Assembly (NCBI RefSeq): GCF_025698545.1
Contig: NC_068575.1
Coordinates: 46,075,980 to 46,139,979, forward strand
DNA length: 64,000 bases
Direction of reading: 5' to 3'
Source of the DNA: Gossypium raimondii
Taxonomy: Eukaryota > Streptophyta > Magnoliopsida > Malvales > Malvaceae
Made by a program: the position numbers and the translations under genes. The notes beneath the pieces are model-generated. The model was not told the origin of the DNA. It did not search any database and saw only the letters and a list, made by a program, of their open reading frames with translations. Shown piece by piece: positions 11,041-24,266 of this stretch. The number at the start of each line of letters is the position of its first letter. The stretch's first letter is position 1.

Positions 11041-14000
11041 TTGAGAGAAATATGTCCCCAGATTTTGTTTCTAATGGAAACAAAAATTAGTGCGTGAAAT
11101 ATGGAGATTGTTAGGAGGAAATATGGTTACGCGAATGGTATTAATGTGGGAGCAGTGAGTTCTAAAGGAGGATTGTCACTGGGATGGAGACAGAATTGTA
11201 CAGTTAATCTACATAGTTATTCTCAATATCATATCGATGTTGATATTCATGATGATCGGGAAAGAGTGGTATGGTGCTTCACGGGTTTTTATGGTGATCC
11301 TGAAGAACGGTTAACGAGTATTTCGTAGAATTTGATTCGTTAGTTGGGTCAAGATCAGTCTATCCCGTTGTTAGTAGCTGGTGATTTCAATAAGATAGCT
11401 TACTCTTTTGAAAAGAGGGGTGGTAGATTGCGTCTGGAAAGAAACATGGAGGTTTTCAGAATTATGTTACAAGATTGCTATTTGAGTGATATAAGGTTCA
11501 TAAGGCACGGGTTCATATGGGAGAAGGGTAGATTTACGGCAACCATATTCGAGAAAGACTTGATAGAGGTATGGCAAATCTGGCTTAGTGGAGTTTATTT
11601 TTGGATTACTCTATGACGCATTGGACACACTCATTATCTGATCACTATCCAATTGTGATAAACACAATCAGTCGACAAAGTGGGCCACGAAAGGGTCAGG
11701 GTCAATTTCGTTTTGATGCAAATTGGTGTTTGAAGGATTCATGCGAGAAAGAAATTTACAATTTTTGGTCCTTTTCTAATGATGCTTTACCAATTAAATT
11801 AAATGGTTTGGGGAAAACATTGCGAAATTGGAGTCATTAGGTTAAAAGAAGCTGAGTGGCCAATAAACAATGGCTAGAACTTAGGATGAATGAGCTTTAC
11901 GCTAAGAAGCTGGATGATGATATCCTTGCCAAATTAACAAATATCCAAATTAGGCTAAATTTGGAGGATGATAAAGAGGAACTATTTTGGGAACAGAGAG
12001 CCTGAGTTAACTGACTTTCGACTAGGGACAGGAATACCACTTTTTTTATAAGGTAGTTTGTGGTCGAAGGAAGCGAAACAGAATTGTTGGCATTGAAAGG
12101 GAAGGGGTAAGTGACGAGGAAGAGGTTCTGAAGATTGCTTCTAAGTATTTCATGGAACTTTTCACGGCCTCGGACGAAGAGGATACTTCTAGGATTTATG
12201 CTAACGTTTAAAGAAAGGTGATGACAAAGATGGATGTGGATTTGCTGCAACCTTTTCTACCTGAAAAAGTATGGGTTGCTGTCAAATCTATGTCGCCTCT
12301 TAAAGCATCAGGTATTGATAAGTACCCGACTTTATTTTATAAAAAATATTGGCATGTCATAGGTAATGATGTTACGAACTATTGCCTTGCGGTTCTTCGT
12401 GGGGAGATTACTATCAACAAAATCAATAGGACTCATTGTTTTGATTTTGAAGGTAAATAATCCTTGCAATATGACACAGCTTAGGCCTATTAGTTTATGC
12501 AATGTGTTGTATAAGATCATTACCAAGGTAATAGTGAACATAATAAGTGGTCTGTTGGGAGAGTGTGTTGATGAAGCTCAATGAGAGTTTATTCCTAACA
12601 AGCAAATTTCAAATAATGTCCTTGTTGTATATGAAATATTGCACTCACTCAAAGTGAAGAGATTGGGTAAACTAGGAAATTTTGCGCTTAAGCTCGATAT
12701 GAGCAAAACGTACGATAGAGTTGAATGAGACTTTGTAATAGGGATAATGGTACACTTGGGTTTTCACGAAAATTGGGTGAGGCTAATTATGATATGTGCG
12801 TCCTTTGTTTCCTATATGGTCGGGGTTAATGGCAGCATTAGTGAATCTTTTTTTTTTCTCTTCGAGGGGTTTGCATCAATGTGATCCCCTTAGTCCATAC
12901 TTGTTTTTATTGTGTGTTGAGGGGTTCTCGACTATTCTTAATGAAGCAAAAGCAGTAGAGCGAATAAAGGAGGCGTGTATAAGAAGGGAGAGACTAGCAA
13001 TAAATCACCTCTTCTTTGTGGATGACAGTGTTTTATTTGGTGAGGCTTTAAGGGAAGGAGCTCAAAATATAAAACAGATTATTTCTAAATATGAAAAAGC
13101 TTAGAGACAAAAGGTCAACTATGAAAAGTCTCTTCTTTATTTTAGAGCTAATGTGGATTTGAATGTCTAAAATGTTGTGGGGAGGCTGTTGGGCTTTCGG
13201 ATTTTGAAAAACCCCTAGAAGTATTTGGGATTCTAAGTCATGGTTGGTAGAAGTAAAAAGCAAGCATTTGCGCATTATTTGGATTGCTTTAGTAAGAAGG
13301 TGGAAGGTTTGGGTATGAGATTTCTATCTATAGGTGGGAAAGAGGTTTTCATAAAATCCGTATTGCAAGTTCTACCAGTCTATGCTATGCAATGTTTTTT
13401 TTTTCCAAAGACACTTTATACCCAATTGAGTAACATTTTTAATAATGGCGGAATAATAATACGCGTCGAGGTATACATTGGTCTGCATGGCACCCACTTT
13501 GTTTATTGAAAGCGAAAGAAGGGTTGGGGTTTTGTGATTTATCCAAGTTCAGCATAGCATTATTGGCCAAGCAGTGTTGGCATATTATTACGCATGGTGA
13601 TTGTTTATTGGCAAAAGTTTTAAAAGTTAGATATTTTCCTTAATCAAATTTCATGTCTGCAAGGTTAGGATCTTATGCTTCTTTTACCTAGAGGAGTATT
13701 TTAAGTGCAAGGGGCCTAATTGAAATGGGAATTGGTTGGAGAATTGGCACGGGCCGGTAATAGTGTAAACATCTGGAATGATGCTTGGATTCCTGGGCCA
13801 GGTAATAGGAAAATACAGTGTCAAAATACTGTCTCACAACTAATTAATTTTGATACTTGTACAAACAAGCTGAGAAGGTGCTGATGATTCCACTAGCACA
13901 AACAGACTGTCTAGATATGTTGGTCTGGCGATATGAAGGGTCGGGTGAGTATTCTCCAAGTAGTGGTTACAAGTTGTTGCTTGACCAAGAATTACATGCT

Positions 14001-14987
14001 AAGACTTCCCAGTCTATGGATTTACCTAATCTAATTACAATGCTATTTACAAAACTATGGGCTTTACATCTTCCAAGGTAAATCAAAATTACATTCTAAA
14101 GACTTACACATAACTTTCTACCTACATTCGAGAATTTATCTAAACGTATGATGCATGTTGATAAATTATGCCTTCTATGTAAAGAAACTGAAAAATCTGT
14201 GGACCACCTTTTGAGGTCGTGTATTGTCTCAAAACAAACACTAGCCTCTTTGAAAACAAGGATGTTACCTTTGTCACAATATTCAAATTATAAGCAGTGG
14301 TTAGCAATGGGTTTTAATCAGCTGGCTGATAAGGAAAAGGAGGTTCTTGTAATTGCTTACTGGGCAATCTGGCATGCTTGGAATAGGTTGGTTCATGATG
14401 GTATTAAGCCAAATATACCGGAACTAGTGGTATTCATTAAGGGTTATCTCATAGAAATAGAAGCCCTTGAGGGGTTGAGACCTTCCTCATTCGTTCCTAA
14501 ATAAGAGATTTGGGTTCCTCCAGACACAAACAACATAAAGCTAAACTATGATGCTTCTTTCAATACTAATACCAATATTCCTATTTTGGGTGTTTTAGAT
14601 AGAAATGAAAATGGGGAAATTCTGGCAGCTTGCACTTACCCGCATTTTGGCGTTGCAGATGCTTTCATAGCTGAAGCACATGTATGCGAACAAACAATGA
14701 CCTTTGCTCAAGAGCTTGGGTTTAGATCGATACATGTGGAAGGCGATTCACTCACAGTCATGAAAAAATTAAACAACATAGATTCAGACAGATCAGTACT
14801 AGGTCTGATTATTCAAGACATTAAGGGGAAGGTGAGAGGTTTTGATAGTGTTACATTCGGGTTTGTTGGCAGATCGGCGAATACAACAGCTCATGTTCTT
14901 GCAAGAAGTGGGTGTCGCCTTCCAGCACCACAATATTGGATTGAGGAAGCTCCTTTAGAGGTAAAGCGCTCAACGACTCTGGATTGA
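11041..14987 (+). pseudogene. LINE ORF2 (endonuclease, reverse transcriptase, RNase H), dead
   Basis: Endonuclease at 11041-11840: FLMETK (catalytic Glu), LLVAGDFNKIA and SDHYPI are all visible. Reverse transcriptase at about 12218-13510: SPLKASGIDKYP, LRPISLCNVLYKI, FALKLDMSKTYDRVE and the catalytic box as FFVDDS near 13015 (FADD in the active family). A zinc-binding RT-associated domain (CLLC...VDHLL..C) covers 13857-14504. RNase H at 14530-14987 has the expected acidic set NYDAS, AEAH, VEGDS and the terminal His region TTAHVLA. More than ten stops or frame changes break it. If intact it would nick target DNA and copy LINE RNA into the gap. Confidence 0.85.
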
Positions 14988-15316
14988 CAGTAATGGACGT
15001 CACGAAGCTCCGGGGGGTAGTTTTCAATGGTTTTGGCTTTGGATTTTGGAGATCACAGTATCTTTCACTCCAAAAGGTTCCCAAGGCAAGCTTTTCCTGC
15101 GTTTCTTCTCTGATTTTTCATGCAGGTCCTCGCTGGGGTCGTGTCTACAAGAAGATTGTTCAGATTCTAGCTTCATTTGTTACTTATAGTTAGGGGGAAG
15201 GGGTTTCTTTACTGATTAGGGCTATTTGTTTCTTTAGTATGATTTGATATGGTTTGATGGAACGCATTAGTTCCTCTTTATTTAATGAAGGCCAACTTTC
15301 ACTCAAAAAAAAATAT

Positions 15317-16830
15317 TTTTAGAGTATTTACCAAACAATTGGTGTGTTATTATTCTGTTTTGGCTTTTCTGTTCTGTATAAATTCTTTTTTCTTAATTCC
15401 AAACTAACCTCTGCCTTTCCCTCTCCATTTTCGCTCACAATCTGCCGTTCTCCACTCTCAATCTAAAAAGAAATTGCAGCCACCTTTCAAGTTTACCCGC
15501 AAAATCAACTTCTTCACTGCTCCTGTTTAAACCCTAAAAGCTATTTAAGAAACATGTCCTTAGTTTTTCCTACCAAAACAGGAAAGGAAATCTGCCCTTA
15601 CCCAAATGGTTGTTATTCCATTTACTAAGGGATTCATGGCCTCAAAGTAACAAATGATACCAATTTTGTCAAAGCCTCATCTCTCTCCCCTCCTCTTCTT
15701 TTTGTTTTTATTTTCTTTTATTTAGAACATAAAACACATGCATGCACTCAAAAGTTTCGAAATTGAAAAAAAAAAAATTCTTTTGAAAGATTCCAAAAAC
15801 AGTGAGAATTTACCATTATTAAATAAAATATAATAGTCATGTATTTAAATTTTTAGTAAATTTTATTTTAACAAATATTAGGATTATATATTTAATAATA
15901 ATTTGTAATTGATATTTTAAATATTTTAATTTATAATGTTAGTTGAAAGCAAAATTGTTTCAAATTTCTCCTTCATATATTTTTAAATATAATAATGTGC
16001 ATATAAAATCATGTCTATATAAAACTTGTTTTGGAATAAATTTTTTTGTATATATAACATTTGCAAAAACTCCATTGAATAAAGAGAAAATCAAGTAGTA
16101 ACTTTCCCATATTTTATCATGAGAATCACATTTCCATATTTATAAGAAAATAACTCACAAGGAAAATAAAATTTCAAGGAAAGTAAATAAAATTTGACAC
16201 ATTAAATGTTGGAATCACTTTTTAACTGATTAAATTCTCAAGAAAAGTGACCATTTTCAATCGCTTTCAAGGCTACCTTAAATAATTAATTTAGATTTAA
16301 GGGTATTAATCATATTAAGCTATAACATTTGAAAATTAATAGGATCAAAACATAAATAATAAACTATTAATAGAGGATTTAATTATAGAAATTTATAAAT
16401 TAAGGAGGTGAATAACAATTAAGTTATAATAAGTAACAAAAAGTTAAATAGTTGGCTTAAAATTAGTTACGGAATGAAAATAATAATAAAATATTTAATT
16501 AACTCAAACATAAGGAAGATAATAGAATGGTGCACCAATATTTAATTAATCATGCACACATGGCAGTCATATAAAGAGACTTAGAGAGTTCACAGTTTCC
16601 ATTTAGTGGGGTTTGAACATACTTTTAAAGACGCGGCTGTAGAGTAGCTGTAGTATCCAATTTCGCCGCAGTGAGCGTTGGATTTAGGCAAACCTAACCA
16701 CAAAACAAAAGTCCAAGTCTTCTAAGTCATTGTTTCGACCACTCCCCTAATTTCCTAGAGCTGAGCTGAGGCAATCTAATCCTTTTTGTCGAATATACAC
16801 ATCAATCATCATTTCCCTTGTTCTCTGAAG
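15317..16830. promoter_or_regulatory. Upstream region of receptor kinase gene A
   Basis: There is no coding signal in this 1.5 kb. It is AT-rich with poly-A/T runs. The last ~250 bp before the gene A start codon (16560-16830) have more mixed composition. Its final stretch shares a GTTCTCTGAA motif just upstream of the ATG with the gene-D copy at 58640-58666, so it is probably 5' untranslated sequence. Promoter boxes cannot be assigned with confidence. Confidence 0.35.
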
Positions 16831-19800
16831 ATGAATTCATCATCACATCTACCTTTGTTTTCCATATTACTCGTCATGCTCGGACTTACCGTCTCACAAA
16901 GCACTAATAGCACAGGTATGTATGAATGTACTTCTCATTCGACTTTTTGCTTCCCCTCCCTTCCCCTCCCCAATCTGATTTTATTTTATTTTTACTCGTA
17001 ACGTACAACACTTGATTGCCTGAGCTGCAAGTTTAATAACTTCCTCTTGATTTTGGGTGTTTATTGCAACACAAGTGATTATATCCTATTTCAATCTGTT
17101 ACAAAAGCCTCTCTAAGGTCCTGTGTGAAATTCTGCTTGCTTGGATCCTTTGCTTGTCTTGTCACTGTTCAGATACCGCTTTTCCATGCCATCAGCCGCA
17201 GCAGTAAGTTATTGTGAAAGTTCTGGCCTGCATTATGGTTTCTGACTTGAAATTTCTCTGTTTTCCATATTCCCCATGTCAACCGTTGCCAATCATCCCA
17301 ATCATTCTTTCCGGCTTCAATCCACCTCGATTATTTAAATATTCAAGACTAACAAAGAAAGGTTGATTGTTGCTTCTTTTTCCTTGGTGTTGATTTAAAT
17401 CCATTTTCCGGTTTTACAGGTGCTCATTCATCAACGTTTACTATTGTAAACAATTGCAACTATACAGTTTGGCCAGCGGTAGCGTCTGATACTAAACCTA
17501 CACAAATTTCCCCTTCAGGTTTCATTCTTCAACCAGGCGAATCAAGATCTATTTCTGTTCCACCATCTTGGTCAGGTCGGATATGGGGTCGAATTGTGGT
17601 AATGACTCTTCTGGCACTTTCTCTTGCCTCACTGGGGACTGTGGCACATCTATACTAGAATGTTCTGGTGGTGATGCCACCGCTCCTGTCACCCTTGCGG
17701 AGTTTAAACTTGGTCCTGATTGGACATTGGTTTACTATGATGTTAGCCTTGTTGATGGATACAATCTACCATTGATGATATCCCCACATAATGAAACTGG
17801 AGGTAACTGTAACTCAACTGGATGTGCTGCGGATTTGAATGGTGACTGTCCTTCGGAGCTTGAGGTTGTCAGTGGGAGTGAGACAGTTGCATGTAAGAGT
17901 GCCTGCACTGCTTTTGGGGCCCCCCAATATTGCTGTGATACTACAGATACGTGCAACCCCACTTCTACTCACGATTCTTCAAGAGTCAGTGTCCTACTGC
18001 TTATAGCTACGCCCAAGATGATGCAAACAGTACCTTCAGTTGTTTTGCTGCTGATTATGACATCACTTTCTGCCCATCCCCTTCCACCAGGTAATAAATG
18101 CATACCAATTTCAATATAAAGTTTTATTCCGACGGCGGATGGAATCCGGAAACATTTTCTCAATGATCCTTGCTTGCTTTTGGTTTTGGAACAAACATTG
18201 AAAACAGGACTAATGGAAGTGCAGCGAAAAGAGTGGAGAATAAAACAGGTTGCCACAAGTGCAATGCTTCCGGTGGAACCTGCGGTTCCGACAGCAACAA
18301 TCGAACAATCTGCCACTGTCCCTCTGGATTTTACAATTCGCCAGAGCTCAAACAATGTCTCGGCTTAGCTCCCCTCCCAGGCCCAGTATTGGCGCCAACA
18401 TATAGCCCACGCCCAGGTATGTACTTTTCCACTTCTACAACTTGACAAAATTTTCTATTATTACTACTGCTAGCCACTAATATGGTTCCTAATATTTAAT
18501 TTGTAATAGGGTTTTTAATTAACCCAATAATACCAGCTTAATCGTAATCATTAAAATTGTGCAATAACAAATGTGTTGCTTTGCGTGGTATATTGTTTCT
18601 TGTAGGTGGGTCCAATTTGAAGTTGACATATTCAATATTAATAGGTACGAAACAATTTTTGGAATTAACTATAAATCTTCTTCTTCTTTTGTTCATTAAC
18701 TATATATCTACAAAACACACAATTTGGTAGATAATAACTACTACTATAATGTCTTAGAGGTTGAGGTTTATTGGGTAATAATATGTGGTTTTATTGCTAC
18801 TATAATTAATTTTTAAAGTTGGAATCAAAATCAGCATGTCCAATCCAAAGTAATATTTTATTAATTAAGATTTACGATAATTAAAGTGTATAATTTTAAA
18901 GTAGCTTAACTTAATTAGGTTTGAAGAAATATATATACTTTGTCTAACTTATAATGCTTTTCTTTTAAATTAACAATGATACTTTCTAACAGATGTTATA
19001 TGCTTTCTTTTAAGATTTTTGTTTAACCAATATTTTTACTTAATTAAATATTATATATCATCTTTATTTATGAGTTAACAAAAATCGATTAATGATTCAT
19101 AATTCATAAACAGGATCAGCTATTGTTGGAATTCTACTGATTTTTGCCGTTTGCTGCTTTGTCCCGAGGTTCAAAAGGAAATTATTATCAAATTATCTCC
19201 ACCAAATAAAGATGAATGACAATGCTAGGATTGAGGCATTCATCATAAAGTTTGGTTCCTTTGCTCCAAAGCGATACTCTTATGGAGAAATAAAGAAAAT
19301 GACAAATCAATTTAATGATAAATTAGGTCAAGGAGGTTTTGGAAGTGTATATAAAGGAAAGTTGCCCGATGGTCGTCTTGTGGCAGTTAAATCCCTAAAT
19401 GAAACGAAGAGCAATGGAGAGGATTTTATGAATGAAGTAGCTAGTATTAGCAGAACTTCTCATGTTAATATAGTGACTTTGCTTGGCTTTTGCTTTGAAA
19501 GATCGAAGAGAGCTTTGATTTATGAATTCATGCCAAAAGGGTCGTTGGATAAGTTCATTTATAGTCAAGGAACGGATAATCAAAGTCGTCAATTGGAATG
19601 GAAAACTTTGTATGACATTGCCCTTGGAATCGCTAGAGGACTGGAGTACTTGCATCAAGGTTGCAATACAAGGATCTTGCACTTTGACATAAAGCCTCAT
19701 AATGTTCTTTTAGATGAGAACTTTTGTCCCAAGATCTCTGATTTTGGCTTATCTAAATTATGCGAAAGAAAGAAGAGTGTTGTATCAATGACAGGTGCTA

Positions 19801-20174
19801 GAGGAACTGCTGGATACATTGCTCCAGAAGTGTTTTTTCGAAATTTGGGAGGAGTTTCTCATAAATCTGATGTCTATAGTTATGGAATGATGGTCCTTGA
19901 AATGGTTGGAGGAAGAAAAAATATTGATGTTGAAGTGTCTCAAACTAGTGAAATATATTTTCCTTCATGGATTTATAAGCATCTTGATCAGTCTAAGAAC
20001 TTGAATCTTAATGAAGAAATAACAGGAGAGGAAGAAGAAATAACAAGGAAATTGATTGCAGTGAGTCTTTGGTGCATTCAAACCAATTCATTAGATCGAC
20101 CGTCAATGACTAGAGTAATAGAAATGTTGCAAGGGAGCCTTCAATCATTGGAACTTCCTCTACGACCCACCTAA
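16831..20174 (+). pseudogene. Receptor kinase gene A: thaumatin (PR5K-type) ectodomain + LRK10L kinase, two frameshifts
   Basis: Five exons fit with GT-AG borders and matching phases: 16831-16915, 17420-18090, 18208-18416, 18606-18644, 19114-20174. Exon 1 encodes a signal peptide (MNSSSHLPLFSILLVMLGL). Exon 2 is a thaumatin-like domain ([44 protein letters not shown]). Exon 3 holds a WAK-associated Cys-rich tail (GCHKCNASGGTCG...CHCPSGF). Exon 5 holds a transmembrane helix ([16 protein letters not shown]) and an uninterrupted kinase: [23 protein letters not shown] (non-RD), [14 protein letters not shown]. Exon 2 is broken by two apparent single-base deletions, near 17594 and near 17975. All splice phases are kept, which points to recent inactivation or to sequence errors. 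Intact relatives are plasma-membrane receptor kinases linked to defence. Confidence 0.85.
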
Positions 20175-20367
20175 AGATGTTGCAAACTTTTTTGTTAACT
20201 TGAGTTAAAAGTAATCATAATTTGATTTGACAAAATGTATATTTATCTTATAAATTTTTTAATGTTAGTTTTTTTATAACATCTTTAATGTTAGTTGTGT
20301 AAACAAAAATATAACACATATATTATTAAATGTGTCCAAAATTTAAATATATATAATTTTGTGTTCT

Positions 20368-22810
20368 TTTTTTTTTTAAATAATAACAACTACATCCATT
20401 AATACCTAGGGAAGACAAAGTCAAGGGACTTAAACCTTCCCACTAACAAAAACAACAAAAAACTTTAGAGAAAACCAAAGAAAAATAAAAGAAATAACCA
20501 AAAATACCAAAAAGTAAACAAGGAAAGCTAAAAACCCATCACCTTCTTCCCTTGCATACCAAACGACCGATGAAGCCAATTGAAGACCTCTCTGAAAATC
20601 TTTCATCAACCCTATTGCATCTAAATCCATTAACTAATTTCAGAGAGAAAAGTCACTTTGGTAACATCTTTGGAGTACATATAGCATAATCTCCAAACAC
20701 CAAAGCTAAACATTGCCCCTGTTAGGTATGAGACAACCATCTGTGCTAATCTACGATCACCATCCGGTCCACTGTTACTGGTGCTTCCTCCATCCAATAC
20801 CGTGGCTTTGAAACTGGTGTCCTTCACTAGTTAAAACGTGTGCCATTGCGTTTGCCTCCTTTCTAGCAAAACGAAAATTAATTCGCTAAAAAAAAACCAA
20901 TATTTACCCTAATGTCTTGAATAATCGGACTTAGCACCGATCTATCCACTGTGTAGGGGTTTAATTTCTTAATCTTTGAAAGTGAATTCCCTTCAACCTG
21001 GACCAGACGAAACCCTAGTTCATGCATAAAAATGACATCCTGCGCACATATTCTTGCTTTTGCTACAAACGTATTAGCAACATCTTGATGTGGGCAAGAA
21101 ACACTCCTATAATCTGTCCAAATGCATCTATTGCTAGAATCCTAGAAGTAGAGGTTTTTGACATAGCATTAAAAGATGCATCAAAATTTATCTTTATGTA
21201 GCTCGGATCTAGTGGCACCCATATTTCCTATTTACGTAGGAACGTAGATGGCCTTAGCTCCTCAATAGCCTCAATTTCTAGCAAGTATCCCATAATAAAG
21301 CCTGTCAACTCCTTTAATGTATTCTAAAACCCTTGTGAACCAGTTTGTTTCGTGTGTACCAGATAGCCCTATAAGAAATTAACATCATCTTTTTAGATCT
21401 GATATCTGCATTTATAGAAGTCTCTACTAACCACATTCTGTAATCCGAGTATTGTAAGACAAGGAGCACCGCAACCTTCAGGTAATTCAACATTTTCTTA
21501 GAGACAAAATAATACTGCAACAGGTGATCAACTGTTTCTTCAGCTTCGTTGCACAAAGGGCACACATTAGCAATTTGAAACTTGCACTTGATAAGATTCC
21601 CAAAAGTAGGAAGAAAATTATTAACGAATTTCCATATAGAAATTTTTACTTTTGCTGGGATTTATAACGCCCACATCTTTGTAAAAAAATATTGCAATTT
21701 GTTTAGGCATATCCATAGAGTAATAATCTCTATTCTGTAGCTCTTCTTCTATGAGCAATTTGTAACTGCTCTTAATGGAGTATTCCTCTATCCGCTCAGA
21801 CCGCTGCACAATCGTATCCGAAGGCTTCGTCTACGCAAGTGGAATTGTACGAACTTTCTCAGCTTGATCAGCATCAAAGAGGGATCTAACTCTTCCTTCA
21901 TTCCAAGTACAAGAGTCTGAATTGATCAAATGTGCAACAGCAAAAAATCTAACATCAATATTCTGGTGTATAATTCTCTCATTCCTAAGTTCAGGAATAC
22001 ACGAGTCATTCTAGATGTTCACCCTTTCTCCTGTACCAATTTGCCAACCAGATCCCCTCTCTATTAATCCCTTGACACTTAAAATAGTTCTCTAGGTAAT
22101 TTAAGGGTAAACACCATAACATAATCAACATAAAATGACAAGAAAAAGTCAGGTTCAGAGGCTCACTAAAGACCTACCTTGATCAGCATCAAAAAGTGAT
22201 CTAACTCTTCATTCATTCCAAGTACAAGAGTCTGAATTGATCAAATGTGCAACATCAAAAAATCTGACATCAATATTCTGGTGTATAATTCTCTCATTCC
22301 TAAGTTCAGGAATACACGAGTCATTCTAGATGTTCACCCTTTCTCCTATACCAATTTGCCAACTAGATCCCCTATCTATTAATCCCTTGACACTCAAAAT
22401 ACTTCTCTAGGTAATTTAAGGGTAAACACCATAGTATAATCAACATAAAATGACAAGCAAAAGTCAGGTTTAGAGGCTCACTGAAGACCTACCTTGATCA
22501 GCATCAAAGAGGGATCTAACTCTTCCTTCATTCCAAGTACAAGAGTCTGAATTGATCAAATGTGCAACAGCAAAAAATCCGACATCAATATTCTGGTGTA
22601 TAATTCTCTCATATTTAAGTTCAGGAATACACGAGTCATTCTAGATGTTCACCCTTTCTCCTGTACCAATTTGCCAACCAGATCCCCTCTCTATTAATCC
22701 CTTCACACTCAGAATAGTTCTCTAGGTAATTTAAGGGTAAACGCCATAGCATAATCAACATAAAATGACAAGCAAAAGTCAGGTTCAGAGGCTCACTAAA
22801 GACCTACCTT
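20368..22810 (-). mobile_element. 5'-truncated L1-type LINE, minus strand
   Basis: On + the element opens with a T run at 20368-20379, which is the poly-A tail on the minus strand. Reading leftward on the minus strand: ORF2 region GWQIGTGERVN and CIPELRNERIIH, then the zinc-binding region (SSYKLLIEEELQNRDYYSMD; CPLCNEAEETVDHLLQY, 21565-21314), then RNase H remnants and the C-terminal RYWMEEAPVTVD near 20775. It is the same broad family as the LINE at 9.9-15.3 kb. Endonuclease and most of the RT are missing, as expected for 5' truncation. Frames are broken repeatedly. Confidence 0.8.
21863..22807. repeat. Three tandem copies of a 315-bp unit inside the LINE
   Basis: The motif CTTGATCAGCATCAAA recurs at 21863, 22178 and 22493, and the last copy ends at 22807, giving an exact 315-bp period twice. 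Each unit runs to GACCTAC and copies differ at only a few positions (for example AGAGGG versus AAAGTG after the opening motif). The unit encodes ORF2 sequence on the minus strand, so this is a segmental triplication within the LINE, not three insertions. Confidence 0.95.
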
Positions 22811-23098
22811 TACTTTGACCTAGAGTTTCTATTTCGATTGTCTTTCCTAACCTAATAGCAGGAACTACTTAAAAAATCATAAGATTTTCATTAGAATCCT
22901 CATTACAGACATTTTACTAACATTTCAACTACATGCAACCCCTATGCATGGTCTTCCTGCAATACTCTTCCTTCATAACGTGCAAAGCTGTAAGACTTGT
23001 CAGAATGTAGAATCATCTATTAATTAAACTAGATTTTATTTTGATCTTAATGAAAAAGAAAATGTTGAGGCTAGAAAGAAAAACTATCTAAAATGGTC
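22811..23098. other. Intergenic, nothing recognised
   Basis: No frame or repeat recognised between the LINE's repeated segment and the LTR fragment that starts at 23099. Confidence 0.4.
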
Positions 23099-23525
23099 CT
23101 GTAACACGCCTAACCCATATCCGTCGTCAGAATAGGGTTTCAGAGCATTACCAAGTAATCGTAATCTAATCATTCATTTCAGACATTTCAAAAATAATAT
23201 AATTATTCATCATTAACATGCATAGAGTCCTTTATTAAAGTCTTTGAAAGTTTAAAAACACTTTAGAAATGGTTTGAGGCTAAATCGGAACATTTGGAAA
23301 TTTTAAGAAAAATTTTAACTGTAGGGTTCATATGGTCGTGTCACACGGCCAAGTCACACGCCCGTGTGTTTGGCCATGTGGGCATTCGAAGTAGGATACA
23401 CGGCTGTGTCCCAGCTCGTGTCTGTGCCCGTGTAACTCTTTAACTTGGGTCACATGACTAAGCCACATGCCCGTGTGCCAGGTCGTGTACCTTTTTGAAA
23501 TGGCCCCGCACGCCCGTGTGCTATG
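23099..23525 (-). mobile_element. Truncated long-LTR fragment (3' end of LTR, minus strand)
   Basis: Begins TGTAACACGCCTAACCC and continues with CGTCAGAATAGGGTTTCAGAGCATTACCA, the reverse complement of the 3' end of the long LTRs described below. It includes clustered CACACGCCCGTGTG palindromic words. It stops abruptly near 23525 before unrelated sequence, so only ~430 bp of the LTR remain. Confidence 0.7.
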
Positions 23526-24266
23526 TAGACATCTCAACCCATAAATGTCTGGATCCTATCCAAAATTGGTTGCAAGTTGAATGATCTTTTGAGCTTGAAA
23601 ATTGACAGGTTGACTGAATTTACTTTAATAAATTTCACCTCATCCATGCATGTATCATTTAACTAGAGAGATGATGGATAAGAAAGAGGGGAGACACCTA
23701 GAAAATCGACCACTATGGTATGCCTCTGTGTAACACAGCTAACCCTTATTCGTCGCCAGAATAGGGTTACGGAGCATTACCAGACTTTGCGGATTAAATG
23801 CAGACATTTCATAACAGTTAATGTACATATCATGAACCAATCATAAAACACTCATATTTTTCCCTTATATAAGCCATCGAGGCTCAAAATACACATTAAA
23901 AGTATATTGGGACTAAACCGAAAATCAGAGAATTTTTCCCAAAATTTCAAAATTTTCCTTAGGTGCAGGGGATACACGCCCGTGCGGTCAGGCCGTGTGA
24001 GCTAGAGACACGCCTGTGTCTTAGGCCGTGTGGGCATTCGATGTGAGGCACACGACTATGTCCCAGCCCGTGCCTATACCCGTGTAACTCTCTAAATTGG
24101 GTCACACGGCCATGCCACACACCGTGTGCTAGGCCATGTGTAAGGTGCAGGGGTCACACGGCCAAGCCACACGCCCGTTTGCTAGGCTGTGTGCAAAAAC
24201 CTAGGCATTCTATTTCTAAATTTTAAGATGCAGGGGACATACGGACAGACCACACGCCATGTGCTA

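Larger units (their letters stand above)
9862..15316 (+). mobile_element. L1-type LINE, near full length, inactivated
   Basis: Contains in order an ORF1 with DUF4283-like and zinc-knuckle region, an ORF2 with apurinic-type endonuclease, reverse transcriptase, a zinc-binding RT-associated domain and a plant-type RNase H, then a ~300 bp 3' untranslated region. It ends in TTTCACTC followed by a short A run at 15303-15311. Every domain is recognisable but split by many stops, so the element is long dead. No target duplication was resolved at either end. Confidence 0.9.

Noticed and set aside
16786..16830. Extended N-terminus for gene A
   Set aside because: It would need a TTG start. The ATG at 16831 gives a normal signal peptide and matches the gene-D copy.
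23328..23537. 69-residue minus-strand frame with many His/Thr/Cys
   Set aside because: Produced by the CACACGCCCGTGTG word cluster of an LTR fragment.
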